From Sulfopaludibacter sp963815475 (GTDB taxonomy: Bacteria; Acidobacteriota; Terriglobia; Bryobacterales; Bryobacteraceae), in NCBI GenBank assembly GCA_963815475.1, contig CAWFHD010000003.1, positions 496,001 to 560,000 on the forward strand: DNA of 64,000 nt, given 5' to 3'. Shown here piece by piece: positions 1 to 9,942 of this stretch; within the stretch, counting starts at the first letter, position 1, and every line of letters begins with the position of its first letter. Under the pieces are notes generated by a model, which was not told the origin of the DNA, searched no databases, and worked only from the letters and a program-made list of their open reading frames with translations. Position numbers and translations under genes: made by a program.

Positions 1-16
1 CGAGTCCGGACAACCT

Positions 17-3000
17 GTGTGGATCGTTAGGCTCGCGCTGCGGCGTCCTTATACCTTCGTCGTCATGGCGATACTCATGCTTGTGCTGGGTATCACTGCG
101 ATCTTGAGCATGCCGACGGATATTTTTCCCTATATCGACATTCCTGTTGCGTCGGTCATCTGGTCGTATAACGGCATGTCGCCTCGGGAAATGACGGATC
201 GAATCGTCACCATCTTCGAGCGAGCGCTCACCACCACCGTCAACGACATCGAGCACATGGAGTCTACCACCTACAACGGTGTGTCAGTGACGCGGATCTA
301 TTTCCAACCGAGCGTCAAGATCGAAATGGCCATCGCGCAGATTACCGCGCTCGCGCAAACCATTCTTCGGCCGCTGCCGCCGGGCACGTTTGCTCCCCTG
401 ATTGTGTCGTTCGATGCATCGAGTGTGCCAATTTTACAACTGGGCCTGCAGAGCAACACGCTCAGCGAAGCACAGCTCTACGACTACGGGCAAAACTTCA
501 TTCGCACCCAACTGGCCACCGTGCAAGGCGCGGCCATCCCTCTGCCGTATGGCGGCAAAGTGCGCGCCATCATGGTGGATATCGACCCGAATGCGCTCTA
601 TGCGAAGCACCTTTCGGCCACCGACATTTCCAACGCCATGAACCTGCAGGCGCCGGTGATTCCCGCCGGAACCGTCAAGGTGGGCGATCGCGAGTACGTG
701 GTGCAGACGAATAGCAGTCCGCTGACAGTGGAAGGGCTGAACAACATGCCCATCCACACCTTGAACAATGCGACCGTCTTCATTCGCGACGTCGCGCAAG
801 TTCGCGATGGCTACCAGGTGCAGACCAATATAGTGCGGTCCAACGGCTTGCGCGCGGCGTTGCTCGTGGTGCTCAAGAACGGCAGGGCATCTACACTTGA
901 CATCATCAAGAACGTGAAATCCGCACTGCCCCGCATTATGGCGGGATTGCCGCAGTCGCTCGAAGTGAAACAACTGTTCGACCAATCGGTGTTTGTGCGC
1001 GCATCGATTCAAGGAGTGTTGCGGGAGGGCGCCATCGCCGCGGCGCTCACCGGTCTGATGATTCTGCTCTTCGTGGGAAGCTGGCGCAGCACGCTCATTG
1101 TCTGTATTTCGATTCCATTGTCAATTCTGACGTCGCTCATTGTGCTCGGGCTGCTGGGCCAAACCGTGAATGTGATGACGCTTGGAGGACTCGCACTGGC
1201 AGTGGGAATTCTGGTGGACGACGCGACGGTGGAAATCGAGAACATCCACCGCAACATGGGCATGAAGAAGCCGATTACTCACGCCATTCTGGATGGAGCG
1301 CAGCAGATTGCGGTGCCGGCATTCGTTTCCACGCTCTCCATCTGCATGGTGTTCGTGCCGGTGCTGCTACTCACGGGCACGGCGAAATATCTCTTCACAC
1401 CTCTAGCCATGGCGGTGGTGTTCGCGATGCTCACCTCGTATCTGCTGACGCGCACACTGGTGCCCACAATGGTGCACTACCTCTTGAAAGAAGAGGCGGA
1501 ATATTACCAGCAGGGCGAGGGCCGGGCGCGCCAGACCGGATTGATCTGGAAAACACACTTCGCATTCGAAAAGAGATTCGAGCGAATGCGCCATCGCTAC
1601 CACGGCTGGCTGGAGTGGGCGATTCACCATGCCGCGTGGGTGGCCGGTCTGTTCGGCCTTTTCGTCGCAGTCTCGCTGGTGCTGGCGTTGGTGGTGGGCC
1701 GCGACTTCTTTCCGTATGTGGATGCCGGTCAGCTCAAGATGCACGTGCGGACGCCCGAGGGCACCCGCATCGAACAGACGGAGCGAATATTCGCCGACAT
1801 CGAGAAGCAGGTTCGGCAGATGATTCCTGCCCAGGACCTGGAGACTATCCTCGACAATATTGGACTACCGAATAGCGGTATCAACCTGGCGTTCGGCGCC
1901 AGCGCGAATATTGCATCGTCCGATGGGGACATTCTGATTTCGCTCGCTCCAGGCAAACACAAGGGCACGCAGGAGTATGAGCGGATTCTGCGCACTCAGT
2001 TGCACAACGGTTTCCCGGATGAGACATTTTTCTTTCAACCCGCCAACATCACGAACCAGATTTTGAACTTCGGCCTGCCGATGCCGATCGATGTGCAGAT
2101 CACCGGGCAGGACGCTCCGCACAATTACGCCATGGCGGAAGAGATTCGCAAGCGTGTGGCCGCCATCCCCGGCGCCGTCGACGTCTTCGTTCAACAGGAG
2201 GTGCACACTCCCACCATTCAGGTGAATGTGGACCGCGAGATGGCCAGCGAAGTCGGCATGGTGGAGCGCGATGTGGCCAATAGTATGTTGATTTCGCTTA
2301 GCGCCAGCGGGCAGATCGCGCCCAACCAGTGGCTAAATCCGCTGAACGGCGTGAGCTACGGGGTCAACGTGCAGACGCCGCAATATCGCATCGACTCCTT
2401 CGACGCCCTGCAGAAAACGCCGGTAACACCTGCATCGAGCAGTTCTACCATACTGCTTCGCGGCATCGCCAACCTGGTACGGACCACGACACCAACCATC
2501 GTGAGCCACTACGACGTGCAGCCCGTATACGACGTCTTCGCCAACGTGGACCGGCGCGACCTGGGCGGAGTGGCCGGCGACATCGACAAAATCCTAAACG
2601 AATACCGGCGCAATTTGCCGAAAGCATCGCAGATCGTAATGCGGGGCCAGGTGGCCACCATGAGGACTTCGTTCGACCGACTCGGTCTGGGAATGTTGTT
2701 CGCGGTCCTGCTGGTTTATCTGCTGATTGTAGTTAACTTCCAATCGTGGCTGGATCCGTTCATCATTCTGATGGCTATTCCCGGCGCGCTGGCGGGCATT
2801 CTGTGGATGTTGTTCCTGACGCAGACCACGTTGAACGTGCCTTCGCTCATGGGCTCGATCATGGCGATCGGCGTGGCCACGGCAAATTCGATCCTGCTGG
2901 TAGTGTTCGCGAATGACGAGCGCGCGGAAGGCAAGAACGCGGTGGAGGCGGCGCTCTCCGCAGGTTTCACACGCATTCGTCCGGTGATTATGACCGCGCT

Positions 3001-3229
3001 CGCCATGATCATCGGGATGACGCCGATGGCGCTGGCGATGGGCGAAGGCGGGGAGCAGAATGCTCCGCTGGGGCGGGCCGTAATCGGTGGCCTGCTGGTG
3101 GCTACCTTCACCACACTGTTCTTCGTGCCGATCATGTACACCCTCCTGCGCAAGAAGGCGCCCGTAGACCAGGCCCGCATCATCGATGAAGAAGCACAGC
3201 AGCGAGGCCCCGGAGAGCAGCCTGCATGA
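17..3229 (+). CDS. RND efflux transporter permease subunit (AcrB/MdtB-like)
   Basis: Inner-membrane proton-driven drug or solute exporter of the RND superfamily, expected to work as a trimer with the adaptor and outer-membrane channel encoded just downstream. At 1070 aa it has the usual length. The N-terminal transmembrane helix is followed by the first porter domain. The TM4 motif GILVDDATVEIEN carries the proton-relay pair near Asp401/Asp402, and a second TM bundle near residues 895-1050 contains the family-typical GVATANSILLVVF segment. The GTG start at 17 gives a normal RND N-terminus, so the gene looks complete although it lies at the window edge; its promoter and any upstream operon genes are outside. 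The stop overlaps the next start (ATGA). Substrate cannot be told from sequence. Confidence 0.95.
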   Translation: MWIVRLALRRPYTFVVMAILMLVLGITAILSMPTDIFPYIDIPVASVIWSYNGMSPREMTDRIVTIFERALTTTVNDIEHMESTTYNGVSVTRIYFQPSVKIEMAIAQITALAQTILRPLPPGTFAPLIVSFDASSVPILQLGLQSNTLSEAQLYDYGQNFIRTQLATVQGAAIPLPYGGKVRAIMVDIDPNALYAKHLSATDISNAMNLQAPVIPAGTVKVGDREYVVQTNSSPLTVEGLNNMPIHTLNNATVFIRDVAQVRDGYQVQTNIVRSNGLRAALLVVLKNGRASTLDIIKNVKSALPRIMAGLPQSLEVKQLFDQSVFVRASIQGVLREGAIAAALTGLMILLFVGSWRSTLIVCISIPLSILTSLIVLGLLGQTVNVMTLGGLALAVGILVDDATVEIENIHRNMGMKKPITHAILDGAQQIAVPAFVSTLSICMVFVPVLLLTGTAKYLFTPLAMAVVFAMLTSYLLTRTLVPTMVHYLLKEEAEYYQQGEGRARQTGLIWKTHFAFEKRFERMRHRYHGWLEWAIHHAAWVAGLFGLFVAVSLVLALVVGRDFFPYVDAGQLKMHVRTPEGTRIEQTERIFADIEKQVRQMIPAQDLETILDNIGLPNSGINLAFGASANIASSDGDILISLAPGKHKGTQEYERILRTQLHNGFPDETFFFQPANITNQILNFGLPMPIDVQITGQDAPHNYAMAEEIRKRVAAIPGAVDVFVQQEVHTPTIQVNVDREMASEVGMVERDVANSMLISLSASGQIAPNQWLNPLNGVSYGVNVQTPQYRIDSFDALQKTPVTPASSSSTILLRGIANLVRTTTPTIVSHYDVQPVYDVFANVDRRDLGGVAGDIDKILNEYRRNLPKASQIVMRGQVATMRTSFDRLGLGMLFAVLLVYLLIVVNFQSWLDPFIILMAIPGALAGILWMLFLTQTTLNVPSLMGSIMAIGVATANSILLVVFANDERAEGKNAVEAALSAGFTRIRPVIMTALAMIIGMTPMALAMGEGGEQNAPLGRAVIGGLLVATFTTLFFVPIMYTLLRKKAPVDQARIIDEEAQQRGPGEQPA

Positions 3230-4923
3230 GCTCTGAGACTCCGCTCCTGCCGCCCGCGCCGGAGCGCAAACTGCTGCCGCCTGCGCAACGGCGAAGCCGG
3301 ATTCATCCCTGGAAAATCGGATTGATCGCCTTCGTCGGATTGCTGGTGATCTTCCTGGTCGGCTTTCTTCCCCGCCACAATCGTGACGAGGAGGTGAAGG
3401 CAAGCACGGAAAGCGAATCGTCGGCGCTTCCTTCGGCGAATGTTACGCAGGTGAAACGTTCCGCGCCGGTTGCAACCCTGCTGCTACCGGGTAACACGAC
3501 GCCGCTTACGGAAGCGTACATCTACGCTCGCGCTACTGGATATGTGCGCAAGCGCTACGTGGATATCGGCGACCGTGTGAAGGAAGGTCAAGTGCTCGCC
3601 GACATCGATGCGCCCGATCTCGACGCACAGGTAGCCCAGGGACGGGCTGCGTTAGCCCAGGCGCAGCAGCAGTGGGCACAGGCAGTAGCCGCACTGGAGA
3701 ATGCCGCCGCGCAGCGGGACCTGGCCAAAGTCACGTGGGACCGCTACAAGGTGCTGGTGACGCATGGGGCCATCTCGCGGCAGGATGCGGACACGCAGGA
3801 AGCGAACTACAAGACTACGACGGCGAACGTTCACTTGCAGGATGCCGGCGTGCGCACCGCGGAGGAGAACGTGCGGGCGGCGCGGGCCAATCTCGATCGC
3901 TTGATCGCGCTGCAGGAATTCGAGCGGGTGCGCGCGCCGTTTAGCGGCGTGGTCACGGCGCGCAATTTCGACGTGGGAGCCTTCATCAACGGTAACGGCG
4001 CCGCCTCCACCGCGAGTAGCTCGCCAGGGGGCGGCACGCAGACCGTGGGCCAGTTGGGCAATGCGGGCGCTACTGGATCGGCCCCAACCCAGTCCAATAT
4101 TCCTTCCAGTCCCACGGCCACCGGCACGCCACCGGCGGGCTCCAGCGGCGAGCTCTTTCGTGTGGCACAGATCGATTGGCTGCGCGTGCTGGTGAACGTG
4201 CCACAAGAATATGCGCCCACCGTGCGCGTGGGAATGCAGGCCTCCATCATGGTGCGCGAATTTGCCGGACGGCAGTTTGGCGGCACGGTGACGCGCACAT
4301 CGCAATCGCTCGATCAGATCACGCGCACCCTGCTCACCGAAGTGCAGGTAGGAAATCCGCAATATACGCTGCTGCCGGGCATGTACGCACAGGTTCAGTT
4401 CTCGGATAACCGGCCCAGTCCGCCCCTGCTGGTTCCGGGCGACAGCGTGATGGCCACATCGAACGGTCTGGAAGTTGCGATACTGCAGGACCTGACGCCC
4501 GAGGAGCGTAATCAACTGCGGGATCGGTTGCAGCCGAAGAAAAAAGAATCGGGGAAAGCAGCCGAGCAGCAGGAGCGGAAAGCGCAGGAAGAGATCGGCC
4601 AGGCGAAGAAGATCGCGATTCGTGCCGTCCAGTTGGGCCGCGACTATGGCACCGAAACGGAGATCACCGCGGGTTTGCAGGCGGGAGAAACGGTGGTAGT
4701 CAATCCAGGCGACGGCACCCGAGCAGGAGAGTTCATCCTGCCGAAACAGGCCCCGCCAATAGCAGGCCGGGGCGCGCCACAGAGCCAGGGGCAAATGCAA
4801 GGGCAGGCCGGCGGAATCGGATCGCCGAGCATGGCCGCTCCCACGCTCGGGAAGCAACAGGCCAGTGGCAACGACAGCGGAAAGGCCAAGCAGGGTGGCA
4901 ACAATAAAGGAGCTAAAAAGTGA
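3226..4923 (+). CDS. RND efflux periplasmic adaptor (membrane fusion protein, HlyD family)
   Basis: Periplasmic adaptor bridging the RND pump to the TolC-like channel. A single N-terminal membrane anchor lies near residues 28-47. The lipoyl/barrel-sandwich half-motif (YARATGYVRKRYVDIGDRVKEG) follows near residue 100, then an alpha-hairpin rich in Ala/Gln, the second lipoyl half (RAPFSGVVTARNFDVG) and a beta-barrel. Two features are unusual for the family: a Ser/Gly/Thr/Pro low-complexity insert near residues 252-308 inside the barrel region, and a highly charged Lys/Glu/Gln-rich insert near residues 424-463 within the membrane-proximal domain. The C-terminus is also Gly/Gln-rich low complexity. 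At 565 aa it is much longer than typical adaptors of about 380-420 aa. It overlaps both neighbours by four bases, so the three genes form one operon. Confidence 0.93.
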   Translation: MSSETPLLPPAPERKLLPPAQRRSRIHPWKIGLIAFVGLLVIFLVGFLPRHNRDEEVKASTESESSALPSANVTQVKRSAPVATLLLPGNTTPLTEAYIYARATGYVRKRYVDIGDRVKEGQVLADIDAPDLDAQVAQGRAALAQAQQQWAQAVAALENAAAQRDLAKVTWDRYKVLVTHGAISRQDADTQEANYKTTTANVHLQDAGVRTAEENVRAARANLDRLIALQEFERVRAPFSGVVTARNFDVGAFINGNGAASTASSSPGGGTQTVGQLGNAGATGSAPTQSNIPSSPTATGTPPAGSSGELFRVAQIDWLRVLVNVPQEYAPTVRVGMQASIMVREFAGRQFGGTVTRTSQSLDQITRTLLTEVQVGNPQYTLLPGMYAQVQFSDNRPSPPLLVPGDSVMATSNGLEVAILQDLTPEERNQLRDRLQPKKKESGKAAEQQERKAQEEIGQAKKIAIRAVQLGRDYGTETEITAGLQAGETVVVNPGDGTRAGEFILPKQAPPIAGRGAPQSQGQMQGQAGGIGSPSMAAPTLGKQQASGNDSGKAKQGGNNKGAKK

Positions 4924-6803
4924 GGCGGACGGCCTTGCTGGTCTGTCTTAGCTGCTGCGCGCTGGCGCAGGACAGTCATCGCTTCGCATGGCTGACGACC
5001 CCGTATACCGCGCCGAGGGTTCCCTCGGTGAGCTTTCAAAATTCGCCGAGGATTGACAACTTGATTCGCGCCGGCATTATTTATCTGTCCCTATCCGACG
5101 CCATTGCGCTGGCGATAGAAAACAATCTCGACGTGGAATTCGAGCGCTTCGAGCCGGGCATCAGTAAGACGGACGTGCTGCGCGCGGAAGGCGGCGGCAC
5201 GCTGCGTGGAATTGGTTTGACGGTGACGGAGGTCGCGCCAGGCATGGGCGGTCCTGCGAGCCCGCTGCTGAATGTCGCGGCGAGCGGAAGTCTGCCAGGA
5301 ACGTCGGTGCAGTCGAATCTCACGGTGCTGAACGCCATCACTTCATCGCAGACGGGCATCGATATCACGGGCGCGGCGGCCCTCTCGCTGGGGCCTCCGG
5401 TTCCGCAGTTCGACCCCGTGCTCAATGGAGGCTTTCAATGGGGGCATGAGAAAATTCCCGAAGTCACCGGCACGGCAACGGGCAGCAATCTGCTTTCGCA
5501 GAGTCTACTTACGTGGAACTCCGGTTTGACGAAAGGATTCGCGACCGGTGCGCAACTGACCGCGGGATTCTCCGGCTCCAGCCAGCGCACCAACGCTGTG
5601 CTCGGCAGCCTCAATCCTTACACCATGTCGAATCTGAATGCGAGCTTTACACAGCCCTTGCTGCGGGGTTTCGGCCCCGCCGTGAATCGCCGCTTCATTC
5701 GCATCGCAAAGAACAACCAGAAGACCACCGATCAGGTCTTCCGTCAGCAGATGATTGTTACCGTTGCCGGCGTGGCCCGTTTGTATAACGACCTGGTAAG
5801 TTTAGGCGAGGACGTGAAGGTCAAAGAGGAAACGCTCTCTACCGCTCAGCGGCTCTACGAGGACAACAAGGTGCAGGTGGATCAGGGCACGCTCGCGCCC
5901 GTAGAGGTGACCAGAGCGCTTGCCGAAGTGGCGGCGACGCGGCAAGACCTGGCGAACTCCCGAGGCACTCTGCGGCAGCAGGAATTGATTCTGAAGACCG
6001 TGCTGACGAAGCGAGGCACGGCCGATCCCCTGATTCTCGATGCGCGCTTGCAGCCTACCACGCCCATCGAAATTCCCGAGCAGGAACCCACGCAGGTAAC
6101 CACCGACCTTGTGGCGCAGGCGTTAAAAAGGCGGCCCGAAATGGAAGAGGCGCGATTGCAAATCTCCAATTCGCACATTGCGCTCGAAGGATCGAAGAAC
6201 CAGCTTCTGCCCGAACTCGACCTGGTGGCAACAGGCTACAATTCCGCCCTGGCCGGGCAGCCCAATTCATTACCTAACACGTCGTCGGTTGCGCGCGCAG
6301 CCCCATCGCCTGGCACGATCGGCGGATTCGGAACTAACCTCTCGCAAATCGGGGACGCGAGATATCCCACCTATATGATTGGCGTGGAGCTGAGTTTGCC
6401 GCTGCGGAATCGCGTAGCGCAGGCCGATGTGGCGCGCGATGAGATGCAGATCCGGCAATGGGATGTTCGCAGGCAGCAATTGGAGAATCAGATCCGGCTG
6501 GAGGTGGAGGCGTCAGTGGTCGCTTTGGCTCAGGCTCGCGCCGCATATGACGCGGCCGTGGAGACCCGGAAACTGCAGGAAGAGTCGTTGCAGATTGAAA
6601 TGGAAAAATACGGCGTAGGCTTGTCGACGGCATTCCTGGTGATGCAATACCAAAGCTTTGTTGCGCAAGCACGATCCACTGAAGTGGCCGCGCGTGACGT
6701 CTACGCGAAAGCGCGGGTGCAGTTACAGCGCGCGGTCGGAACCACGCTGGAGGATAACGGCATTACCATCGACGAAGCGCTGCGCGGCCGGGTAGGTCAC
6801 TAA
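4920..6803 (+). CDS. TolC family outer-membrane efflux channel
   Basis: Third component of the RND system. The start is a GTG overlapping the adaptor stop (GTGA), followed by a short signal peptide ending near 'CALAQDS'. Two OEP domains are visible: long helical stretches rich in Ala, Gln, Glu and Arg near residues 270-350 and 500-600, including LYNDLVSLGEDVKVKEETL and VEASVVALAQARAAYDAAVETRKL. The 627-aa length exceeds the usual 430-500 aa because of an N-terminal extension of roughly 200 residues before the first helical repeat. The gene ends 31 bp before the stop of the convergent TPR gene; I see no strong terminator in that gap. Confidence 0.9.
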   Translation: MRRTALLVCLSCCALAQDSHRFAWLTTPYTAPRVPSVSFQNSPRIDNLIRAGIIYLSLSDAIALAIENNLDVEFERFEPGISKTDVLRAEGGGTLRGIGLTVTEVAPGMGGPASPLLNVAASGSLPGTSVQSNLTVLNAITSSQTGIDITGAAALSLGPPVPQFDPVLNGGFQWGHEKIPEVTGTATGSNLLSQSLLTWNSGLTKGFATGAQLTAGFSGSSQRTNAVLGSLNPYTMSNLNASFTQPLLRGFGPAVNRRFIRIAKNNQKTTDQVFRQQMIVTVAGVARLYNDLVSLGEDVKVKEETLSTAQRLYEDNKVQVDQGTLAPVEVTRALAEVAATRQDLANSRGTLRQQELILKTVLTKRGTADPLILDARLQPTTPIEIPEQEPTQVTTDLVAQALKRRPEMEEARLQISNSHIALEGSKNQLLPELDLVATGYNSALAGQPNSLPNTSSVARAAPSPGTIGGFGTNLSQIGDARYPTYMIGVELSLPLRNRVAQADVARDEMQIRQWDVRRQQLENQIRLEVEASVVALAQARAAYDAAVETRKLQEESLQIEMEKYGVGLSTAFLVMQYQSFVAQARSTEVAARDVYAKARVQLQRAVGTTLEDNGITIDEALRGRVGH

Positions 6804-6834
6804 CGCGATCGACCACAGTTCTGAAAAACCGGAC

Positions 6835-8250
6835 TCAGCGCGCCAATTGGAGAAGCAGGGCCTCCGCTTCCCAGTAGTCGGGGCGCAGCCGCATAGCCTC
6901 GCGCAGTTCCACTACCGCTTCTTCGCGTTTGCGTTGCAGGGACAACGCCGTCCCCAGACCATAGTGGGCCTCGGGGTCATCCGGCTTGTAACGCAGCCCT
7001 TCGCGCAGTTGGGCGGCTGCCTCGTCGATTCGCTTCGAATACAGGTACGCGAATCCCATGCAAAAGTGGGCGCCTGCGTGGTCCGGCTTGAGGCGAATCA
7101 CTTCACCAAGTTCTTTTAGCCCCTGGGCGTCGCTGCCCTGCTGTAGCAAAGTGGCACCCAGATTGAAGCGGGCGGTTACATTTGTGGCGTTCAGGCCGAC
7201 CGATTTTCGAAGGCACGCGATCGCCTCTTCCGATTTCCCAGCCTTGGCTAGCGCAACACCGAGCTTGTCGTAAACCCCATAGTTGTTGGGATCATTCTCC
7301 AGGGCCATTCGGAACTGCGAAATCGCTTCGCCGCTCTCTCCCCGCGCATCGGCAATCAGGCCCAGGTAGAAATGAGCGTCGGAGCGTCCGGAATACGGAC
7401 GCACGAGGACGCGCAGCCGTTCTACGGCTGCCGCCGACTTGGGGGTATCGAAGAAGTCCTGCGCGAACATCCACAAGGGCACCACATCGTTGGGCCGAAG
7501 CCGCAGGCACTCACCAAGCTGTGTCAGTGCATCATCCACGGCTTCCGGTCTGCCTGGATAAGAGTTCAGGAGCGTGCGCGCGATAAAGTGCCGGACATCC
7601 GGGTCGCCGGGTTCAGCTTGGGCAGCCCGGCGAGCCACCTGAATTGCCCGGTCTGCATACCCCATATGGCTCAACAGGCCAGCTTGCTTGAGCAAGCGTG
7701 TGGACGAGTAGCAAACACCGAGCAATTGCTCGTTGAGAGGGTCATCCAGCGGCGGCACTACCTTCCACCTGGCCGACAGAATGCTCCGTCGCGCCTCCGC
7801 GGCCTGATTCGACAGGCCCAGCGCTTCATAGGCTTGCTGTAACAGTTCCAGAGGGGGCTGCAAAGCTGGATACGCGCGCGCCAGAGGAGCGCTGTAGACA
7901 ATCACCTTCTTCCAATCCCGGCGGCGGGCTGCGACGCGGCCGAGTCCGAAATTCGCTTGTAGCGATGCGCTGCCCGCGGGCGCCTGTGCGGCCAGCGCGT
8001 AATCGTGTTCCGCTTCGTCCAGACGATCCAGCTTGAAAGATGCGTCGGCCAGTTTGAGTCGAGCCGGCAGATGTTCTGGCTTCAGACGCAGCGTCTCTTG
8101 CAAGAGCCGGAGTTGCTCCTTTTCGTTCCCGTTCTCCTCCTCGAGGTAAGCCTGACAATACGTCCATCGATAGTCATCGGTGGCCAACCGCCCAGCAATT
8201 CGATAGGCGCTTGCAGCCTGCTCCATAAACAGGTTCGCGTGGTACGCCAT
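6835..8250 (-). CDS. TPR-repeat protein, main (C-terminal) part of a frameshifted gene
   Basis: At least seven to nine tetratricopeptide repeats, for example ARFNLGATLLQQGSDAQGLKEL and AHYGLGTALSLQRKREEAVVEL. The first ATG of this frame (8250) lies inside the natural protein. The frame can be read upstream through GLAEAIGKLAMAYHANL, and the expected N-terminus (membrane anchor) is in another frame ending in the same place, see 8174-8506. One extra base near 8278-8283 (run ACCCGGG on the plus strand) would explain the break. The repaired protein would be about 556 aa: a single-pass membrane protein with periplasmic TPRs, a protein-protein interaction scaffold. It is the last gene of the minus-strand run starting at 14342. 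Confidence 0.85.
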   Translation of the reverse strand: MAYHANLFMEQAASAYRIAGRLATDDYRWTYCQAYLEEENGNEKEQLRLLQETLRLKPEHLPARLKLADASFKLDRLDEAEHDYALAAQAPAGSASLQANFGLGRVAARRRDWKKVIVYSAPLARAYPALQPPLELLQQAYEALGLSNQAAEARRSILSARWKVVPPLDDPLNEQLLGVCYSSTRLLKQAGLLSHMGYADRAIQVARRAAQAEPGDPDVRHFIARTLLNSYPGRPEAVDDALTQLGECLRLRPNDVVPLWMFAQDFFDTPKSAAAVERLRVLVRPYSGRSDAHFYLGLIADARGESGEAISQFRMALENDPNNYGVYDKLGVALAKAGKSEEAIACLRKSVGLNATNVTARFNLGATLLQQGSDAQGLKELGEVIRLKPDHAGAHFCMGFAYLYSKRIDEAAAQLREGLRYKPDDPEAHYGLGTALSLQRKREEAVVELREAMRLRPDYWEAEALLLQLAR

Positions 8251-8506
8251 CGCGAGTTTGCCGATGGCTTCGGCCAGACCCGGGCTTACGCCGCGCCTCG
8301 CGATCCACGCTCTGTAGCAGCGCGCGAAGGCTTGGATTCAGTGCGCGCAGGTCCGGCTGCTTTGGGAAGTCCGGGGGCAGTGCCTGTGGCAACAGTAACG
8401 GCGCTAGCAGCCAGGTTGCCACCCCCAGGGCCGCGGCGAGTCCCGCGGTTTTCAGGAGCGACGCTTTGTCGTAAGCACGACGATCATGGCCGGATTCGGG
8501 TTTCAT
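8174..8506 (-). CDS. N-terminal membrane-anchor fragment of the frameshifted TPR protein
   Basis: This frame encodes a short basic N-terminus, a transmembrane helix (LLKTAGLAAALGVATWLLAPLLL) and a linker with LNPSLRALLQSVDREARRKPG. Past about 8281 the reading becomes non-conserved (GRSHRQTRDG), while the next frame continues sensibly with LAEAIGKLAMAYHANL. I infer the two frames are one gene split by a single-base indel. The ATG at 8506 overlaps the end of the upstream FG-GAP gene by 23 bp, which suggests translational coupling. Only the part from about 8281 to 8506 should be regarded as real coding sequence in this frame. Confidence 0.7.
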   Translation of the reverse strand: MKPESGHDRRAYDKASLLKTAGLAAALGVATWLLAPLLLPQALPPDFPKQPDLRALNPSLRALLQSVDREARRKPGSGRSHRQTRDGVPREPVYGAGCKRLSNCWAVGHR

Positions 8507-9935
8507 AGCTCAACAATCCTGTGCTCGAAAACACCCTGCCGAGTTGGGCCGGCCCTTGGCCCCAGTGATTGAGCCAGAGCACCACCCGCCCGTCGTTGGA
8601 GAATGGCTGGTAGACATCCATCCGCACGGAAACCAGGTCGGGCTTCCCGTCTCCATTCATGTCCGCGGCTTCGAGGCTGATGAGATGAGTGGGAGTGTGG
8701 CTGATGTCATGCTCCGTGAAATTCATTTTGCCGTCGTTTTCGAACCAGACGATGCTCTGCGAGTCCGGCTTTTCCCAGAAGTTGTAGCAACTGACAGCGG
8801 CGACATCCAGATCGCCATCGCCGTCTAGGTCTGCCGCGACGGCGGCACTGGCTCCCGGCAAAATGCCGATGGGGTGATGCTCGAATTTGAAATTCCCCTT
8901 GTTCTCGAGCCACTGGACGCTGTGCCACGGTCGAGGGCGCGGAGGCAGGTAGTCAAAAGCATCTCCATTCGTATAGAGGATGTCGACCAATCCGTCTTTG
9001 TTCAGATCGACCAGCCGGATCCCGCTACTGCCATAGTCTTCGTTGGTGCTGCCCCAGACCAGGTGCGACTTGAAGTTTCCGTGCCCGTCGTTTTCAAAGA
9101 CGTAGACTTCCTCCCATTCCTGACTGACTAGGCTGACGATGTCCATGTCGCCATCGTTGTCGATATCGATAGGAATGGTGTGGATCACCCCGGAGAGACT
9201 CTGCAGGATGTGCGAACGGAACTGCCAGTTACCGAGGTTCTCCATCCATCGGGTTTCGCCGTCATCGTAACCGAATTCGCCAACCACCAGGTCCAATCGC
9301 CCGTCTCCATTGAAGTCGGCGGCGCGAACGTCCGTGACCCTGGCGATGTGATCGACAATCGTGTGCGGCGTGAAGTTCTGCTTGCCGTCATTCTCCAGGA
9401 TGATCACAGAACCGATCTTGTCGTTACTGGGGAAAAGCTGGCCCATGCATGCCACAAGGACGTCCAGATCCCCATCCTTATCGATATCGACCGCGCTCAC
9501 GTGGGCTGGCGCAGGGAGCACGGGGCTGATCCACTGTTCCGTGTAGACTCCTGCTGGAAATTGCCGGATCCAGGCGACGCGGTTGGCCAGCATATCGGCT
9601 AACAGGATGTCCGGAAGGCCGTCCTTATCGAGATCGACAATCTGAAGGCTGCCGACGCGAGGTGGATTCGCTGGCAGAAGCCCAATCGGCATCTGTGTCA
9701 GAAAATCGATCTTCTTGCCGCGTTTTGCGGTCGTTGGAATCTCTTGGGTATCGGCTTTGCGTGCGTCTTTGAAGAGATGTTCGAACAGTTGCGCCACAGA
9801 AAGCCCCGAGTTGTGCGCCTGGTAAAACAGAACCAGCAGCGGAACTCCCAGTATGACGGCCAGGATCCTGAGTCCTGGCAGCGCGGAGGAGCGTCTCTGT
9901 CCCGGGGATTTCGGTCTGGCGTTTTTTTGTTTCAT
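8484..9935 (-). CDS. FG-GAP/VCBS repeat beta-propeller protein
   Basis: A membrane-anchored extracytoplasmic propeller protein. Residues 1-20 are basic, then a hydrophobic helix (LRILAVILGVPLLVLFY) anchors it. Seven repeats carry a calcium-binding DxDxDG-type loop: DLDKDGLPD, DIDKDGDLD, DFNGDGRLD, DIDNDGDMD, DLNKDGLVD, DLDGDGDLD and DMNGDGKPD, consistent with a seven-bladed FG-GAP propeller. The gene starts 7 bp after the polyferredoxin gene stop and its 3' end overlaps the TPR gene, so it sits inside an operon. Role unknown; such propellers usually mediate binding rather than catalysis. Confidence 0.9.
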   Translation of the reverse strand: MKQKNARPKSPGQRRSSALPGLRILAVILGVPLLVLFYQAHNSGLSVAQLFEHLFKDARKADTQEIPTTAKRGKKIDFLTQMPIGLLPANPPRVGSLQIVDLDKDGLPDILLADMLANRVAWIRQFPAGVYTEQWISPVLPAPAHVSAVDIDKDGDLDVLVACMGQLFPSNDKIGSVIILENDGKQNFTPHTIVDHIARVTDVRAADFNGDGRLDLVVGEFGYDDGETRWMENLGNWQFRSHILQSLSGVIHTIPIDIDNDGDMDIVSLVSQEWEEVYVFENDGHGNFKSHLVWGSTNEDYGSSGIRLVDLNKDGLVDILYTNGDAFDYLPPRPRPWHSVQWLENKGNFKFEHHPIGILPGASAAVAADLDGDGDLDVAAVSCYNFWEKPDSQSIVWFENDGKMNFTEHDISHTPTHLISLEAADMNGDGKPDLVSVRMDVYQPFSNDGRVVLWLNHWGQGPAQLGRVFSSTGLLSYETRIRP

Positions 9936-9942
9936 GCCTTGG

